Shown: piece by piece, positions 44,236 through 53,554 of the stretch
How the letters are laid out: each line of letters starts with the position of its first letter
How positions within the stretch are numbered: position 1 is the stretch's first letter
From: an uncultured Chitinophaga sp.
GTDB taxonomy: Bacteria; Bacteroidota; Bacteroidia; Chitinophagales; Chitinophagaceae
DNA: 64,000 nucleotides
Reading direction: 5' to 3'
Assembly (NCBI RefSeq): GCF_937898475.1
Contig: NZ_CALEJS010000026.1
Span: 124,001-188,000 of the forward strand
The notes under the pieces: generated by a model
The model's input: the letters and a program-made list of their open reading frames with translations, nothing else
Databases searched by the model: none
What the model was told of the DNA's origin: nothing
Made by a program: the position numbers and the translations under genes

Positions 44236-45333
44236 TTACCTGGAGCCACCGGCAGCCATTTGCTGGTTAAGCACCGGGTTTAGCCTGCAGTATTTATTTG
44301 TTCCCTCAAAGCTCACTTCGTAATCAGATGGGAAGTGGGTGCTTTTCTTGTAGTAATCTGTCGTGATGATCTGCGCGCCTGAATTGCAGGCAGCAATAAA
44401 GCTGGAATGGTCATTTTCCCGGGCTTCCCTGGTATCTGCGTCTGCACGGGTACGGACCATGTATCCTTTTTGCACGAGATTTTTTATTTCAGGTGAACGG
44501 GGATCGTTCCTGATCATGATGGCCGCTTCCGGTGTGCCGGGAGTTACGTTGGTGAACAGTATGCGGCCTTTCAGTGAAGGATGTCCGGCTGCATAGCGCG
44601 CCTGCTTGTCTTCGTTGCCATCCAGTATAAAGACAAATTTGCCTTTGGCGGCCTTTAATGCAGGCCAGTTGTTGTGCAGCACCGCTTCTTCCAGGGTAGC
44701 GTAGCGGCCCTGCACCATATCCGGCGTAAGCAGGTGCTCGCGTCCCAGGTAGTCTGTCAGCGCTTTATCCAGCTGGTCAAATACTTTTGCGGTAAAGGGC
44801 TCGGGTGAGGTTAGTGCTTTGTTCTCAGAGGTGTCGTCCTTGGCTTCCAGTGTAATGAAAACAGGGTAGTGGCCGGGATGTTTTTCAGACCACTGCCGCA
44901 GGTTTTGCAGGCAACGTTTAAATGTGAGCGCATCGCTGCGGAAATCCAGGTCGGGTACATGGAGTATTTTGAACCCCGGCTCCTTCATCTCGCCGTTGAC
45001 ATCGTAGGGCGCCTGTCCTTTAGCCCATTCCAGGCCTTTGGGATGCGCATATTTTCCGCCTTTCTCATCCGCATATACGTCTATTTCCAGGTTCAGCAGC
45101 CCCATATCCAGCTGGTCTGTGAGCGGAATGTGCTCATAATCAAGCTTGCTGGCCGACGCGGAGTCGCGGCGGGCAAATAACTTAAACAGGGCCGGGTCAA
45201 TGGCCTTTTTATAACTGTTATGAGAACCAATCACCTGTATTTTATTGACAGGCAGGTCGTCAGATAATTCATTGCCGGGCAGCAGGGGGATCCCTAAAAT
45301 TAAAGCAAGGCTTATCACAACTTTCATGAGCAT
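44236..45333 (-). CDS. Phosphatidylinositol-specific phospholipase C1-like, calcium-dependent type
   Basis: This 365-residue protein has a signal peptide (about 1-20) and a TIM-barrel phosphodiesterase domain. GSHNSYKKA near 36-44 carries the first catalytic His, LNLEIDVYADEKGG near 80-93 the Glu/Asp metal ligands, and ILHVPDLDF near 123-131 the second His. It matches the Ca2+-dependent PLC1-like family of bacteria, secreted enzymes that would cut inositol phospholipids or related phosphodiesters. It may scavenge phosphate from eukaryotic or bacterial lipids. Confidence 0.87.
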   Translation of the reverse strand: MLMKVVISLALILGIPLLPGNELSDDLPVNKIQVIGSHNSYKKAIDPALFKLFARRDSASASKLDYEHIPLTDQLDMGLLNLEIDVYADEKGGKYAHPKGLEWAKGQAPYDVNGEMKEPGFKILHVPDLDFRSDALTFKRCLQNLRQWSEKHPGHYPVFITLEAKDDTSENKALTSPEPFTAKVFDQLDKALTDYLGREHLLTPDMVQGRYATLEEAVLHNNWPALKAAKGKFVFILDGNEDKQARYAAGHPSLKGRILFTNVTPGTPEAAIMIRNDPRSPEIKNLVQKGYMVRTRADADTREARENDHSSFIAACNSGAQIITTDYYKKSTHFPSDYEVSFEGTNKYCRLNPVLNQQMAAGGSR

Positions 45334-45572
45334 GCAGGATTTTTAAAAGTCCAATATAAGCACTCGCCGCATTATTTGGCAATTATCATATTATTATATT
45401 AATAGGGCGCCTACCCAAAAAAAAATTCCTAACTGTCATCCATATATTATAATTTTACACATGATAAGATCGTCATGATCATCCCTTAAACCTTTATCAA
45501 CTCCTATACAACTATTTAAACTTCCACATATTAACAACAGCCAACAGATTTAAACCAGAAAACCATTATTAC

Positions 45573-48500
45573 ATGAGGAAAAACCTACTCAGCTTTTACA
45601 AGCTTTTGTGTGCCTGCTTACTGTTGTTTGCGGGAACAGCAAAAGTGCACGCGCAGTTGCCGGCAGGGTTTGTTTTGCACAAACTGACCGGTAATGTCAT
45701 CAATGAAGCGACCGCGATGGCCCATGCGCCGGACGGCAGGATCTTTATGGCCGAACGTTCCGGTGCGGTGAAAGCATTTCTGAACGGTACGGTTACCACC
45801 GTGCATACCGTTACCACCACCACTGCTTCCGAGCAGGGACTGCTGGGCATTACCCTGCACCCTGATTTTGCCAGCAATGGTAAGTGCTACATTTTTTACA
45901 CTAACCCTGACATGACCCGCCACTACCTGGACGTGATCGTGATCAACACCGCCAACCAGGTAACATCCGTGACCCGGGTAATGGAATTTGACCCGATCAT
46001 CAACGGTTTCCATAACGGCGGCGCCTTATTGTTCAAGGGTAACCTGCTGTATATTGCAATCGGGGAGAGCAACTCCGCTGCCGAATCTACCAAACCGGAT
46101 ACCTATCGCGGTAAGATTCTGCGCTTAACGGAAGATGGACAGCCGGCGCCCGGCAATCCCTATTACGATGAACCCGGCGCCTCCCGGCAAAAACGCAGCA
46201 TGTGGGCCATGGGTATGCGCAATCCCTGGAGAATGAGCCTCGATCCCGTATCACAGAAAATATTCGTGGTAGATGTAGGGGGTAACTATGAAGAGATCAA
46301 TGACGTGACCAATCCCGACCCTGCCAAAAATTACAACTATGGCTGGGACCAGAACGGCCGCTCGGGTCCTGACCAGGCTACCAACACCATCCAGGCTGCG
46401 TATTATTACCCGCATCCTAACTGGGGTTGCGCCATTACTTCAGGTGTTTTCTTCAATCCTCCCGCTACCAATTATCCGCCACAGTACCGCAACCGCTTTT
46501 ACTTTTCTGACTGGTGCGGAGACTGGTACCGCAGCGTAGACGCCACCAATCCCGGCGCAGGTTTCCAGGAATTTTCCGCCACACAGTTTGGCCGTATCCT
46601 GGGTACCAGTGTAGGCATTGACGGTAACATCTATTACTTCCAGTATGGTACCAACGGTAGCCTCTGGCGTATAGAATATGATAACAACCAGGCGCCTGCC
46701 ATTGTGAACCAGCCTGCAAGCGCCAGTGTGGTAGCAGGAGACCCGGTAACATTTACGGTAGCTGCTTCCGGCGCAACGCCGCTCAGCTTCCAGTGGCAGA
46801 AGAATGGCGTAAATATTCCAAATGCTACCGCTGCCACATACCAGATCGCACAAACCTCGGCCACAGATGCGGGCAGCTACCGTTGTGTGGTAACCAACCC
46901 AATCGGCAGTGTTACCAGCAATGCCGCCACGCTGACCATCCTGCCCTTTAACGCAAGGCCGGTGCCGCATATACTGACGCCGTCTGCTTCACTTACCTGG
47001 GATGTACTGGACAGGGTAGATTTCTCTGCCGAAGCTACAGACCTGGAAGACGGCACACTGCCCGCATCCGCTTTCCGCTGGGAAATCCGTTTCTTCCATA
47101 AAGACAATCCTACCAGTGAGCACTGGCACCCCGGACCGGTAATACCCAATGGTATCAAGTCTGGCAGCTTTATCGCAGATAACGGCGGTGAATCATCCCC
47201 CAATATCTGGTTCCGCATCATGCTGTTCGTGACCGACTCGCAGGGCCGTACCGGTGTTGACTCTGTAGATATCCATCCCAACAAGGTGGAGCTCACGGCA
47301 GACGCAAGCGTAGCCGGACTAAGACTGGTAATGGGCTCACAGGGGACAGTGCCCTTCACCAAAACCATGGTGGTGAATTCGGCCTTTACACTGCAGGCTA
47401 TCAGTCCGCAGGTATTGGGCAATAACGCCTACGCCTTCACCTCCTGGGAGCATGGCGGCGGTGCAGAACAATCCCTCCGTGTGCCGGCTGTCAATACCAC
47501 TTACAAGGCTAATTATGAGATCAGCGGCTCGCTGCAGAATCCCTTCTCCGGCCTGCCCATCAACCTGCCCGGTAAAGTGGAAGCAGAAGATTTTGATACC
47601 GGCGGCGAGGGCATTGCCTATCACGATGCTTCTGACAACAACCAGGGCAACCAGTACCGTACTACAGAAGGAGTGGATATAGAAGGTTGCTCGGAAGGCG
47701 GCTACAACATTGGCTATGTATCTGCCGGCGAATGGCTGGAATATACCGTGAATGTAACACAGCCTGGTATCTATACCCTGCAGGCCAGGGTAGCTACGCC
47801 TTATACCAACAAGACCTTCCATGTAGAGCTGGACGGTCAGAACATTTCGGGTACGATAGCCGTTCCCGTTACCAACGGCTTCCAGGGCTGGCAGACCGTT
47901 TCCGTGAATACACCGGCGCTGACAACAGGCGTGAAAACGCTGCGTATTGTGATGGACGCGTCTGATTTTAATCTTAACTACCTGAACTTTGTACTGGCAG
48001 GCAGCGGTGGCAGCGCCCCGCAGGTGAACATTACGTCGCCTGCCGCCAACACTGCTTTCTTTGATAACGCGGATATTGTGATCAGGGCCGATGCGTCAGA
48101 CCTGGACGGCACCATTAGCAAAGTGGAATTCTTCCAGGGCACTACCAAGCTGGGAGAAGCAACTGCCAGTCCTTATGAGTACACCTGGATTGGCGTTGGT
48201 GTGGGTAACTATTCACTGACAGCCAGGGCAATTGACAACCAGGGGCTGGCCACTACCTCTGCTGCAGTGCCCATTGTGGTAAATGCTATACCTGCGCTGA
48301 AAACAATTCCGGGCCGTATAGAAGCAGAAGATTATGATGAGATGTCCGGCATCGGCACAGAAGGTACAGGCGATACCGGCGGTGGAGAGAACATAGGCTG
48401 GGTAGGTACCGGCGACTGGCTGGATTACCACGTAAGCGTAACCACTGCAGGTACTTATACAGTGGCCTTCAGGGTGGCCAGCAACCCGGGTGGCGGCCAG

Positions 48501-48923
48501 ATACAGCTGCTGTCCGGCAGTACCATCCTGACCTCCGTGAATGTACCTCCCACCGGTGGATGGCAGGACTGGATCACGCTCACTGCTACGGTTACACTGG
48601 AAGCCGGCGAACAGACGTTGCGGGTGTATGCCAGCGCGCCTGACTGGAACCTGAACTGGATGGAATTCAGCAGCGGTATCAGCGCAGCTCACCCAACGGA
48701 GAGCATTGTGAAGATATATCCCAACCCCACCATCAATACCCTGAAAGTGGGCAACCCGAAGAACAACGGTATTTACAAGATCACCAACATCGGCACTTCG
48801 CAAACCACCCAGCTGCGGTCTTCTACCGGCAACCTGGATGTAAGCAATTTAGCCGCGGGCACGTATATCGTGGAGTTCTATGATGGAGCGAAACTGATCA
48901 GGAAGAAGTTTGTAAAATTGTAA
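45573..48923 (+). CDS. Type IX-secreted PQQ-dependent sugar dehydrogenase with Ig-like and CBM6 domains
   Basis: This 1116-residue protein has a signal peptide (1-27), a glucose/sorbosone dehydrogenase beta-propeller (about 30-370; EQGLLGITLHPDF, FHNGGALLF, GMRNPWRMS motifs), an Ig-like domain (about 375-455), a PKD-like region (465-570), a CBM6 (about 660-785; GKVEAEDFDTGGEGIAYHD, AGEWLEYTV), a further Ig-like domain (about 810-905) and a second CBM6 (about 908-1028). A type IX sorting domain (about 1036-1116, KIYPNPTINTLKV start) targets it to the cell surface or medium. It would oxidise sugars while bound to polysaccharide. In the 239-base gap upstream I see only AT-rich sequence and no confident promoter. 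Confidence 0.9.
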   Translation: MRKNLLSFYKLLCACLLLFAGTAKVHAQLPAGFVLHKLTGNVINEATAMAHAPDGRIFMAERSGAVKAFLNGTVTTVHTVTTTTASEQGLLGITLHPDFASNGKCYIFYTNPDMTRHYLDVIVINTANQVTSVTRVMEFDPIINGFHNGGALLFKGNLLYIAIGESNSAAESTKPDTYRGKILRLTEDGQPAPGNPYYDEPGASRQKRSMWAMGMRNPWRMSLDPVSQKIFVVDVGGNYEEINDVTNPDPAKNYNYGWDQNGRSGPDQATNTIQAAYYYPHPNWGCAITSGVFFNPPATNYPPQYRNRFYFSDWCGDWYRSVDATNPGAGFQEFSATQFGRILGTSVGIDGNIYYFQYGTNGSLWRIEYDNNQAPAIVNQPASASVVAGDPVTFTVAASGATPLSFQWQKNGVNIPNATAATYQIAQTSATDAGSYRCVVTNPIGSVTSNAATLTILPFNARPVPHILTPSASLTWDVLDRVDFSAEATDLEDGTLPASAFRWEIRFFHKDNPTSEHWHPGPVIPNGIKSGSFIADNGGESSPNIWFRIMLFVTDSQGRTGVDSVDIHPNKVELTADASVAGLRLVMGSQGTVPFTKTMVVNSAFTLQAISPQVLGNNAYAFTSWEHGGGAEQSLRVPAVNTTYKANYEISGSLQNPFSGLPINLPGKVEAEDFDTGGEGIAYHDASDNNQGNQYRTTEGVDIEGCSEGGYNIGYVSAGEWLEYTVNVTQPGIYTLQARVATPYTNKTFHVELDGQNISGTIAVPVTNGFQGWQTVSVNTPALTTGVKTLRIVMDASDFNLNYLNFVLAGSGGSAPQVNITSPAANTAFFDNADIVIRADASDLDGTISKVEFFQGTTKLGEATASPYEYTWIGVGVGNYSLTARAIDNQGLATTSAAVPIVVNAIPALKTIPGRIEAEDYDEMSGIGTEGTGDTGGGENIGWVGTGDWLDYHVSVTTAGTYTVAFRVASNPGGGQIQLLSGSTILTSVNVPPTGGWQDWITLTATVTLEAGEQTLRVYASAPDWNLNWMEFSSGISAAHPTESIVKIYPNPTINTLKVGNPKNNGIYKITNIGTSQTTQLRSSTGNLDVSNLAAGTYIVEFYDGAKLIRKKFVKL

Positions 48924-48936
48924 GCTGATAAAAACA

Positions 48937-48974
48937 AAAGCGCCGTCTGCCAGCTGGCAGACGGCGCTTTTTTA
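48937..48974. terminator. Strong bidirectional terminator
   Basis: AAAAGCGCCGTCTGCCA (48937-48953) and its perfect complement (48956-48972) form a 17-bp stem with a two-base tip, followed by more T. It overlaps the stop codon of the convergent minus-strand gene. Confidence 0.9.
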
Positions 48975-49913
48975 TACCGTTAACACTACTTTCCCAACTG
49001 TTCTGCCGGAGGCGATCTGCTCATGCGCTGCGGCCATTTCTTCAAAAGCAAACACTTTAGACACGTGCGCTTTCAGGCGGCCATCTGCCAGTAATCCCGC
49101 CAGCTGCTCCATGTCTTCGCCATCAGAGGCTACCAGTATAAAATAGCCGTTAATACCTCTGGCTTTCGCTTTTTCCGTTACCGCCTCATTGAGCCCGGTG
49201 GGAATGCTGATCAGCGTGCCGCCGGGTTTGATCACTTCCAGGGAACGGTCTATTATGTCTCCGCCAACGGCATCCAGCACAATGTCCATATCTTTCACCA
49301 CCTCTTCAAAGGGCTGTGCCTTGTAATCAATATGTGCATCTGCACCGAGGCCCAGTACAAAATCGCTGTTAGCGGCAGAGGAGGTGCCTGTTACATGTGC
49401 ACCCCGCCATTTTGCTATCTGTACGGCAAAGTGGCCCACGCCACCGGCAGCCGCGTGTATCAGTACTTTGCTGCCCGCTTGTATGTTGGCATGCTTTACC
49501 AATGCCTGCCAGGCGGTCAATGCTGCCAGGGTGGCGGCCGCCGCTTCCTCATGGCTGATATTGCCAGGCTTGAGGGCCAGCTGTGCTGCCGGTACGGCCA
49601 CATATTCAGCATAGGCTTTACCATGACCCGGGAAATTCACCATGCCAAATACTTCATCGCCCGGTTTAAAGGCTGTGACCGCGGGACCTGCAGCCGTTAC
49701 GATGCCGGAGATGTCCCAACCCAGGATCAGAGGTTTGAAGTCTTTCAAACGCCCGGCCATCCCCTTGCCCATGCGGGTTTTGATATCTACAGGATTGATG
49801 CTGATGGCTTTTACCTGTACCAATACTTCATCGTCTTTTATATCCGGTGTGGGCAGCGTGGTAAGCTGCAGCACATCCGGTTCGCCAAACTGGCTGATGG
49901 TGATCGCTTTCAT
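48972..49913 (-). CDS. NADP-dependent quinone oxidoreductase-like MDR protein, zinc-free
   Basis: This 313-residue medium-chain dehydrogenase/reductase starts at ATG 49913 (MKAITISQFGEPDVL). The GroES-like domain (1-120) lacks the catalytic zinc cysteines. The nucleotide-binding domain has the motif VLIHAAAGGVGHFAVQIAK (about 144-162). It belongs to the quinone oxidoreductase/zeta-crystallin group and would reduce quinones or enones with NADPH. It is divergent from an AraC regulator and has a consensus -7 element on the minus strand (CAAAGTTA, 49935-49942). Confidence 0.9.
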   Translation of the reverse strand: MKAITISQFGEPDVLQLTTLPTPDIKDDEVLVQVKAISINPVDIKTRMGKGMAGRLKDFKPLILGWDISGIVTAAGPAVTAFKPGDEVFGMVNFPGHGKAYAEYVAVPAAQLALKPGNISHEEAAAATLAALTAWQALVKHANIQAGSKVLIHAAAGGVGHFAVQIAKWRGAHVTGTSSAANSDFVLGLGADAHIDYKAQPFEEVVKDMDIVLDAVGGDIIDRSLEVIKPGGTLISIPTGLNEAVTEKAKARGINGYFILVASDGEDMEQLAGLLADGRLKAHVSKVFAFEEMAAAHEQIASGRTVGKVVLTV

Positions 49914-49934
49914 ATTATATGTAAATTTGTATAG

Positions 49935-49998
49935 CAAAGTTATACCCCGGATAGCCTATATTACTGGTATAACTTTTCGGTTTATTGGTATATTTGGG
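49935..49998. promoter_or_regulatory. Operator region between the MDR and AraC genes
   Basis: AAAGTTATACC (49936-49946) and GGTATAACTTT (49966-49976) are a perfect 11-bp inverted repeat with centres 30 bp apart. GGTATATTTGGG (49987-49998) repeats the second arm in direct orientation 21 bp on. The left arm covers the minus-strand -7 element. Confidence 0.6.
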
Positions 49999-49999
49999 T

Positions 50000-50842
50000 A
50001 TGCAGCACGAAAATTTACACGAGCCTTTTTCCATTGTGTTTACAACACTGGATGAATCCCCGCAGCAGGAGCACAAGCACAGTTTTTTTGAGCTGGTGTA
50101 TATATTATCGGGCACCGGCATGCAGTGTATCAATAAGAGCAAGTTCCGGTATCATGCAGATCATATGTTCCTGATCACGCCGGAAGACTGCCACGCTTTT
50201 GAGATTGAAAGCACCACTTCTTTTTTCTTCCTGCGTTTCAATAATATCTATATCCGCTCCAAAAGTATTCATACGGATAATATCCGGCGCCTTGAATTCA
50301 TACTGCAGCATGCCAACCATCAGCCGGGCTGCATACTGAAGAACGTGGTAGATAAAACCCTGGCAAGACCTATTATTGAGGCCATTGCGCGTGAGTATGC
50401 GCAGCGTGATCTGTACAATAAAGAGCTGGTACAGCACCTGGTGAATACACTGATCGTAGTGGTGGCCCGTAACATTGCAAAATACCTGCCGGAGCGGGTG
50501 GCAGCGGATACGGAAGAAAAAGCCATGGATATACTGCAGTACATCCAGCAGCATATTTATGATCCTGATAAGATCCGTACGGAGGAAATCAGCCGCCGTT
50601 TCGGCGTATCAGCATCTTACCTGGGGCGATATTTTAAACGGCATACCAACGAAACCATGCAGCAGTATGTCAACAATTACCGCCTGAAAATGATCGAGCA
50701 CCGGCTGCTGCACAGTGATATGCGTATGGGTGAGATTGTGCGGGAACTTGGGTTTACGGACGAAAGCCACCTCAATAAATTCTTCAGGAAGCAGAAGGGG
50801 ATGAGCCCGACGGCATTCCGGAAAGCGCATATTTCCGCCTGA
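50000..50842 (+). CDS. AraC family transcriptional regulator
   Basis: This 280-residue regulator has a cupin-like N-terminal domain (about 10-90; EHKHSFFELVYILSG) and C-terminal double helix-turn-helix (about 180-278; ISRRFGVSASYLGRYFKRHTNE-type first motif and GFTDESHLNKFFRKQKGMSP-type second). ATG 50000 is used; the upstream TTG at 49985 would precede the -7 element TATATTTG (49989-49996), which itself ends three bases before the ATG. Its 3' end overlaps the convergent DUF5690 gene by 59 bases. It probably controls the divergent oxidoreductase. Confidence 0.9.
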   Translation: MQHENLHEPFSIVFTTLDESPQQEHKHSFFELVYILSGTGMQCINKSKFRYHADHMFLITPEDCHAFEIESTTSFFFLRFNNIYIRSKSIHTDNIRRLEFILQHANHQPGCILKNVVDKTLARPIIEAIAREYAQRDLYNKELVQHLVNTLIVVVARNIAKYLPERVAADTEEKAMDILQYIQQHIYDPDKIRTEEISRRFGVSASYLGRYFKRHTNETMQQYVNNYRLKMIEHRLLHSDMRMGEIVRELGFTDESHLNKFFRKQKGMSPTAFRKAHISA

Positions 50843-52076
50843 AATACCATAAAGAGATAAGGGTGCCGGTTAAGCCCGTGAGGCCGGTTACCAGCACCAG
50901 CTGCTGGTAAAATTGCAGCCAGTTTGCCTCTACCTTCAATATAGTTTTGATCAGCAGTACACCTACACTACCGAGGTAACCGAAGGAGTCTGCCAGGTAG
51001 ATGAGAAAACCTACATTGCCGGCAAGGCGGAAAGCGGCAATGAAGCGGTCAAACAAAATGCTGTTAAAAGGAATGTATACCATGTAGAGGCCCAGGCCCA
51101 CCAGTAACATCCAGCTATATAAAGACGTCAGCCCCTGCATATACAGCAGCGTGATCACAAGGGATATCACAAAGCCCAGCAGCATGATCACCTGCGCCAG
51201 CATAAAGGCGCGGAAATTATTCCGTAACAGCATCATGGCGGCGATCAGTATCAATATAACTACGGTGATGACGGTTTCTGTACTGGCAAATACACCGGCA
51301 TTGAATACCTCGCCCGACTCACGCCACATGTCTGCCATGAAGCTGTCGCGTACTTCGCGCAGGATGGTGACCAGCACATAGATCACTACCAATGAGCAGA
51401 TACCGGGCAGGAAGCCGGCTACCAGGACGCGGCGCTGCTGGCGGGACATAGGCAGGCGCTCCATGCGCTGTGCCTTATCAGCCTCGCCGGGAGAAGGGAT
51501 CTTTTCAAGGAGATATACAAAGAGCAGCAACGCTGGCATAAAGATGCAGCCCACTACAAAAGGCATCCAGTATTCAGATACCTGCCAGCTGTTCATGACC
51601 CATTGGGCGGTGGATTTTGCCAGCCCGGAAGCAAAGATGAAGCTCACCGCCAGTGCCGCGCTGATCATGTCTGTGGTCCTTCTGCCTTCCACATAAGAGA
51701 ACACCACACCCCACAGCATGCCCAGGGGAAACCCGTTCAGCAGCAGGCACCAGCAATTATAAGGTGCAGGCAGCAGGGCAAACAGCAGCCAGGCTATCCA
51801 GGCAATACCCACCAGGAGCAGGATGAGTTGTCCGCGGCCTATGCGTTTCATCTCCGAAATAAAGCGGATGCCATAGAACTTGCTCAGCATATAACCAGAT
51901 ACCTGGGTAACCACCAGCATTACCTTGTAATCCAGTCCCAGCAGGGTATGCCCGGCATAAGGCGCTACATTAAAGGCCTTGCGGAATGCAAAAATGCTGG
52001 TATAGGCGGCAAAACTGGTAAGGGCTGCAAAGAGGGCCACGGAGATCTCGCGGGTACTGAATTTAATATCCTTCAT
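50784..52076 (-). CDS. DUF5690 multi-pass membrane protein
   Basis: This 430-residue protein has about twelve membrane helices with an MFS-like layout; the N-terminus TSFAAYTSIFAFRKAFN and the block GLDYKVMLVVTQVSGYMLSKFYGIRF are hallmarks of the Bacteroidota DUF5690 family. The ILREVRDSFMADMWRESG loop (near 235) is conserved in the family. Function is unknown; transport is likely from topology. The last 15 or so codons lie over the end of the AraC gene on the other strand. Confidence 0.85.
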   Translation of the reverse strand: MKDIKFSTREISVALFAALTSFAAYTSIFAFRKAFNVAPYAGHTLLGLDYKVMLVVTQVSGYMLSKFYGIRFISEMKRIGRGQLILLLVGIAWIAWLLFALLPAPYNCWCLLLNGFPLGMLWGVVFSYVEGRRTTDMISAALAVSFIFASGLAKSTAQWVMNSWQVSEYWMPFVVGCIFMPALLLFVYLLEKIPSPGEADKAQRMERLPMSRQQRRVLVAGFLPGICSLVVIYVLVTILREVRDSFMADMWRESGEVFNAGVFASTETVITVVILILIAAMMLLRNNFRAFMLAQVIMLLGFVISLVITLLYMQGLTSLYSWMLLVGLGLYMVYIPFNSILFDRFIAAFRLAGNVGFLIYLADSFGYLGSVGVLLIKTILKVEANWLQFYQQLVLVTGLTGLTGTLISLWYFRRKYALSGMPSGSSPSAS

Positions 52077-52117
52077 CCCCTAAAAATTAATATTTTTATG
52101 CGTAACATTTAACACTT

Positions 52118-52525
52118 ATGGAAAAATCCAACAGACGTAAATTCCTGGGCACCGCTGCCGCCCTCGCTGCAGGTACTGCTGCCACCGCCATGCCGCTGCC
52201 TTTGAAAGGCAACAAATACCCCGTAATACATCATGTGTTTTTCTGGCTGAAGAACCCCGGTTCTGTTGAAGACCGCAACCAGCTGGTAGAAGGTGTAAAG
52301 ACACTCTCTAAAATACCTACGGTAAAAGAACTGCGTGTAGGCGTTGTAGCCAGCACAGAAAAAAGAGATGTGGTAGATAACAGCTGGGGCGTGTCTGAGC
52401 TGATGTTCTTTGAAGATCTTGCCGGGCAGGCCGCTTATCAAACGCATCCCATCCACCTGGAGTTTATTAAGAACTACGGACATTTGTGGGAGAAAGTGAT
52501 TGTGTATGATGCTGTAGACGCCTGA
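52118..52525 (+). CDS. Dabb family protein (stress-responsive alpha/beta barrel), Tat-exported
   Basis: This 135-residue protein has a twin-arginine signal (RRKFLG at 6-11, hydrophobic to about 26) and a ferredoxin-like Dabb domain (about 35-130) with IHHVFFWLK at its start and HPIHLEFIKNYGHLWEKV at its end. Dabb domains bind small aromatic or polyketide-like ligands in other proteins. The next gene starts three bases later, so they form an operon. Confidence 0.87.
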   Translation: MEKSNRRKFLGTAAALAAGTAATAMPLPLKGNKYPVIHHVFFWLKNPGSVEDRNQLVEGVKTLSKIPTVKELRVGVVASTEKRDVVDNSWGVSELMFFEDLAGQAAYQTHPIHLEFIKNYGHLWEKVIVYDAVDA

Positions 52526-52528
52526 AGG

Positions 52529-53430
52529 ATGCAGCAGGCAAAGCCTCGTATTATATTGCTCCACTCCAGGCTGCTGGAGGATTATCCTTCCGGCTCTGCC
52601 ATCAGCTATCATGGAGGGAGGTTTTACCTGCTGGGAGATGATGCCCGCAGCATTGCCATCCTCGACGGTGATTACCGCAACGCAGGCGCTATACAGCTTT
52701 TTGACTACCCTGAAAAGCGGATTCCCAAGGACCGGAAAGCTGATTTTGAGACCATGGTAATAGTGGAAGCAGCAATCCAGCCGCATTTACTGGCTATTGG
52801 CTCTGCTTCCCGCAGGGAAAGGGAGCAGCTCATGCTGATCTCCCTGCAGCCGCCCGGTGCGCAGCTTTCCCGGTTTGATACCGGGGTATTTACAGCACGC
52901 CTGCGCAGCGCTGGTATCAAAGAAGTAAATATAGAGGGAGCAGCGCTGGCAGGAGCGCGCCTGCTACTGGTGAACCGTGGAAATAACACCTATCCTGAAA
53001 ATCATCTCATCATTACCGGAAAAGATTACTGGCTTCACCAGGAAAATGCCCCGCTTTCCGTATTGCCATTAACGTTACCAGCCCATTCCGGGGACTTCCT
53101 GGGTGTTTCTGAGCTTTGCTACGATGCCTTGTCTGATACGCTGCTGTTTACCCTCAGCAGTGAGGCCACTGCCAACGCATATGATGATGGCACTATCGGC
53201 GACAGCTATCTGGCCTGGGTGGATCGTATCAGCCAGAAGCTGGAACAGCCGGTCCTTACCCTGGATGCTTTGATCAATCTGCCGGAGGCAGATGCCGCAT
53301 TTAGGGGGAGAAGATCGAAGGCATTTGTATAGAATCAACCCGTGGAGATGAATATCTGCTGCACCTGGTGGCTGATAATGACAAGGGCGAAAGCCGCCTG
53401 TTCAGGCTTAAATTGCTGAAGAATGCATGA
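52529..53430 (+). pseudogene. DUF6929-type beta-propeller-like gene with a frameshift at a G-run
   Basis: Frame 1 reads from ATG 52529 to a stop at 53332 (267 residues), ending in an odd Arg/Ser/Lys tail. The sequence after the G5 run at 53304-53308 reads well in the next frame as GEKIEGICIES... to the stop at 53428-53430, which looks like a natural family C-terminus. One more G in the run would restore a single 300-residue reading frame. The protein has repeated beta-strand units and no signal peptide. The break may be a sequencing error in a homopolymer, a real mutation, or slippage. Confidence 0.65.
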
Positions 53431-53554
53431 TAACGCCTGGTAGCAGAAGCGCCAGGGTACAGCCACTATAAGATAAGCACGCGTCCTTTGTTTAAGATGT
53501 GTTGTATCTTGCAGCCTGGTTAACAGATTTAAACCGCAATTAACTTTTTTTCAG

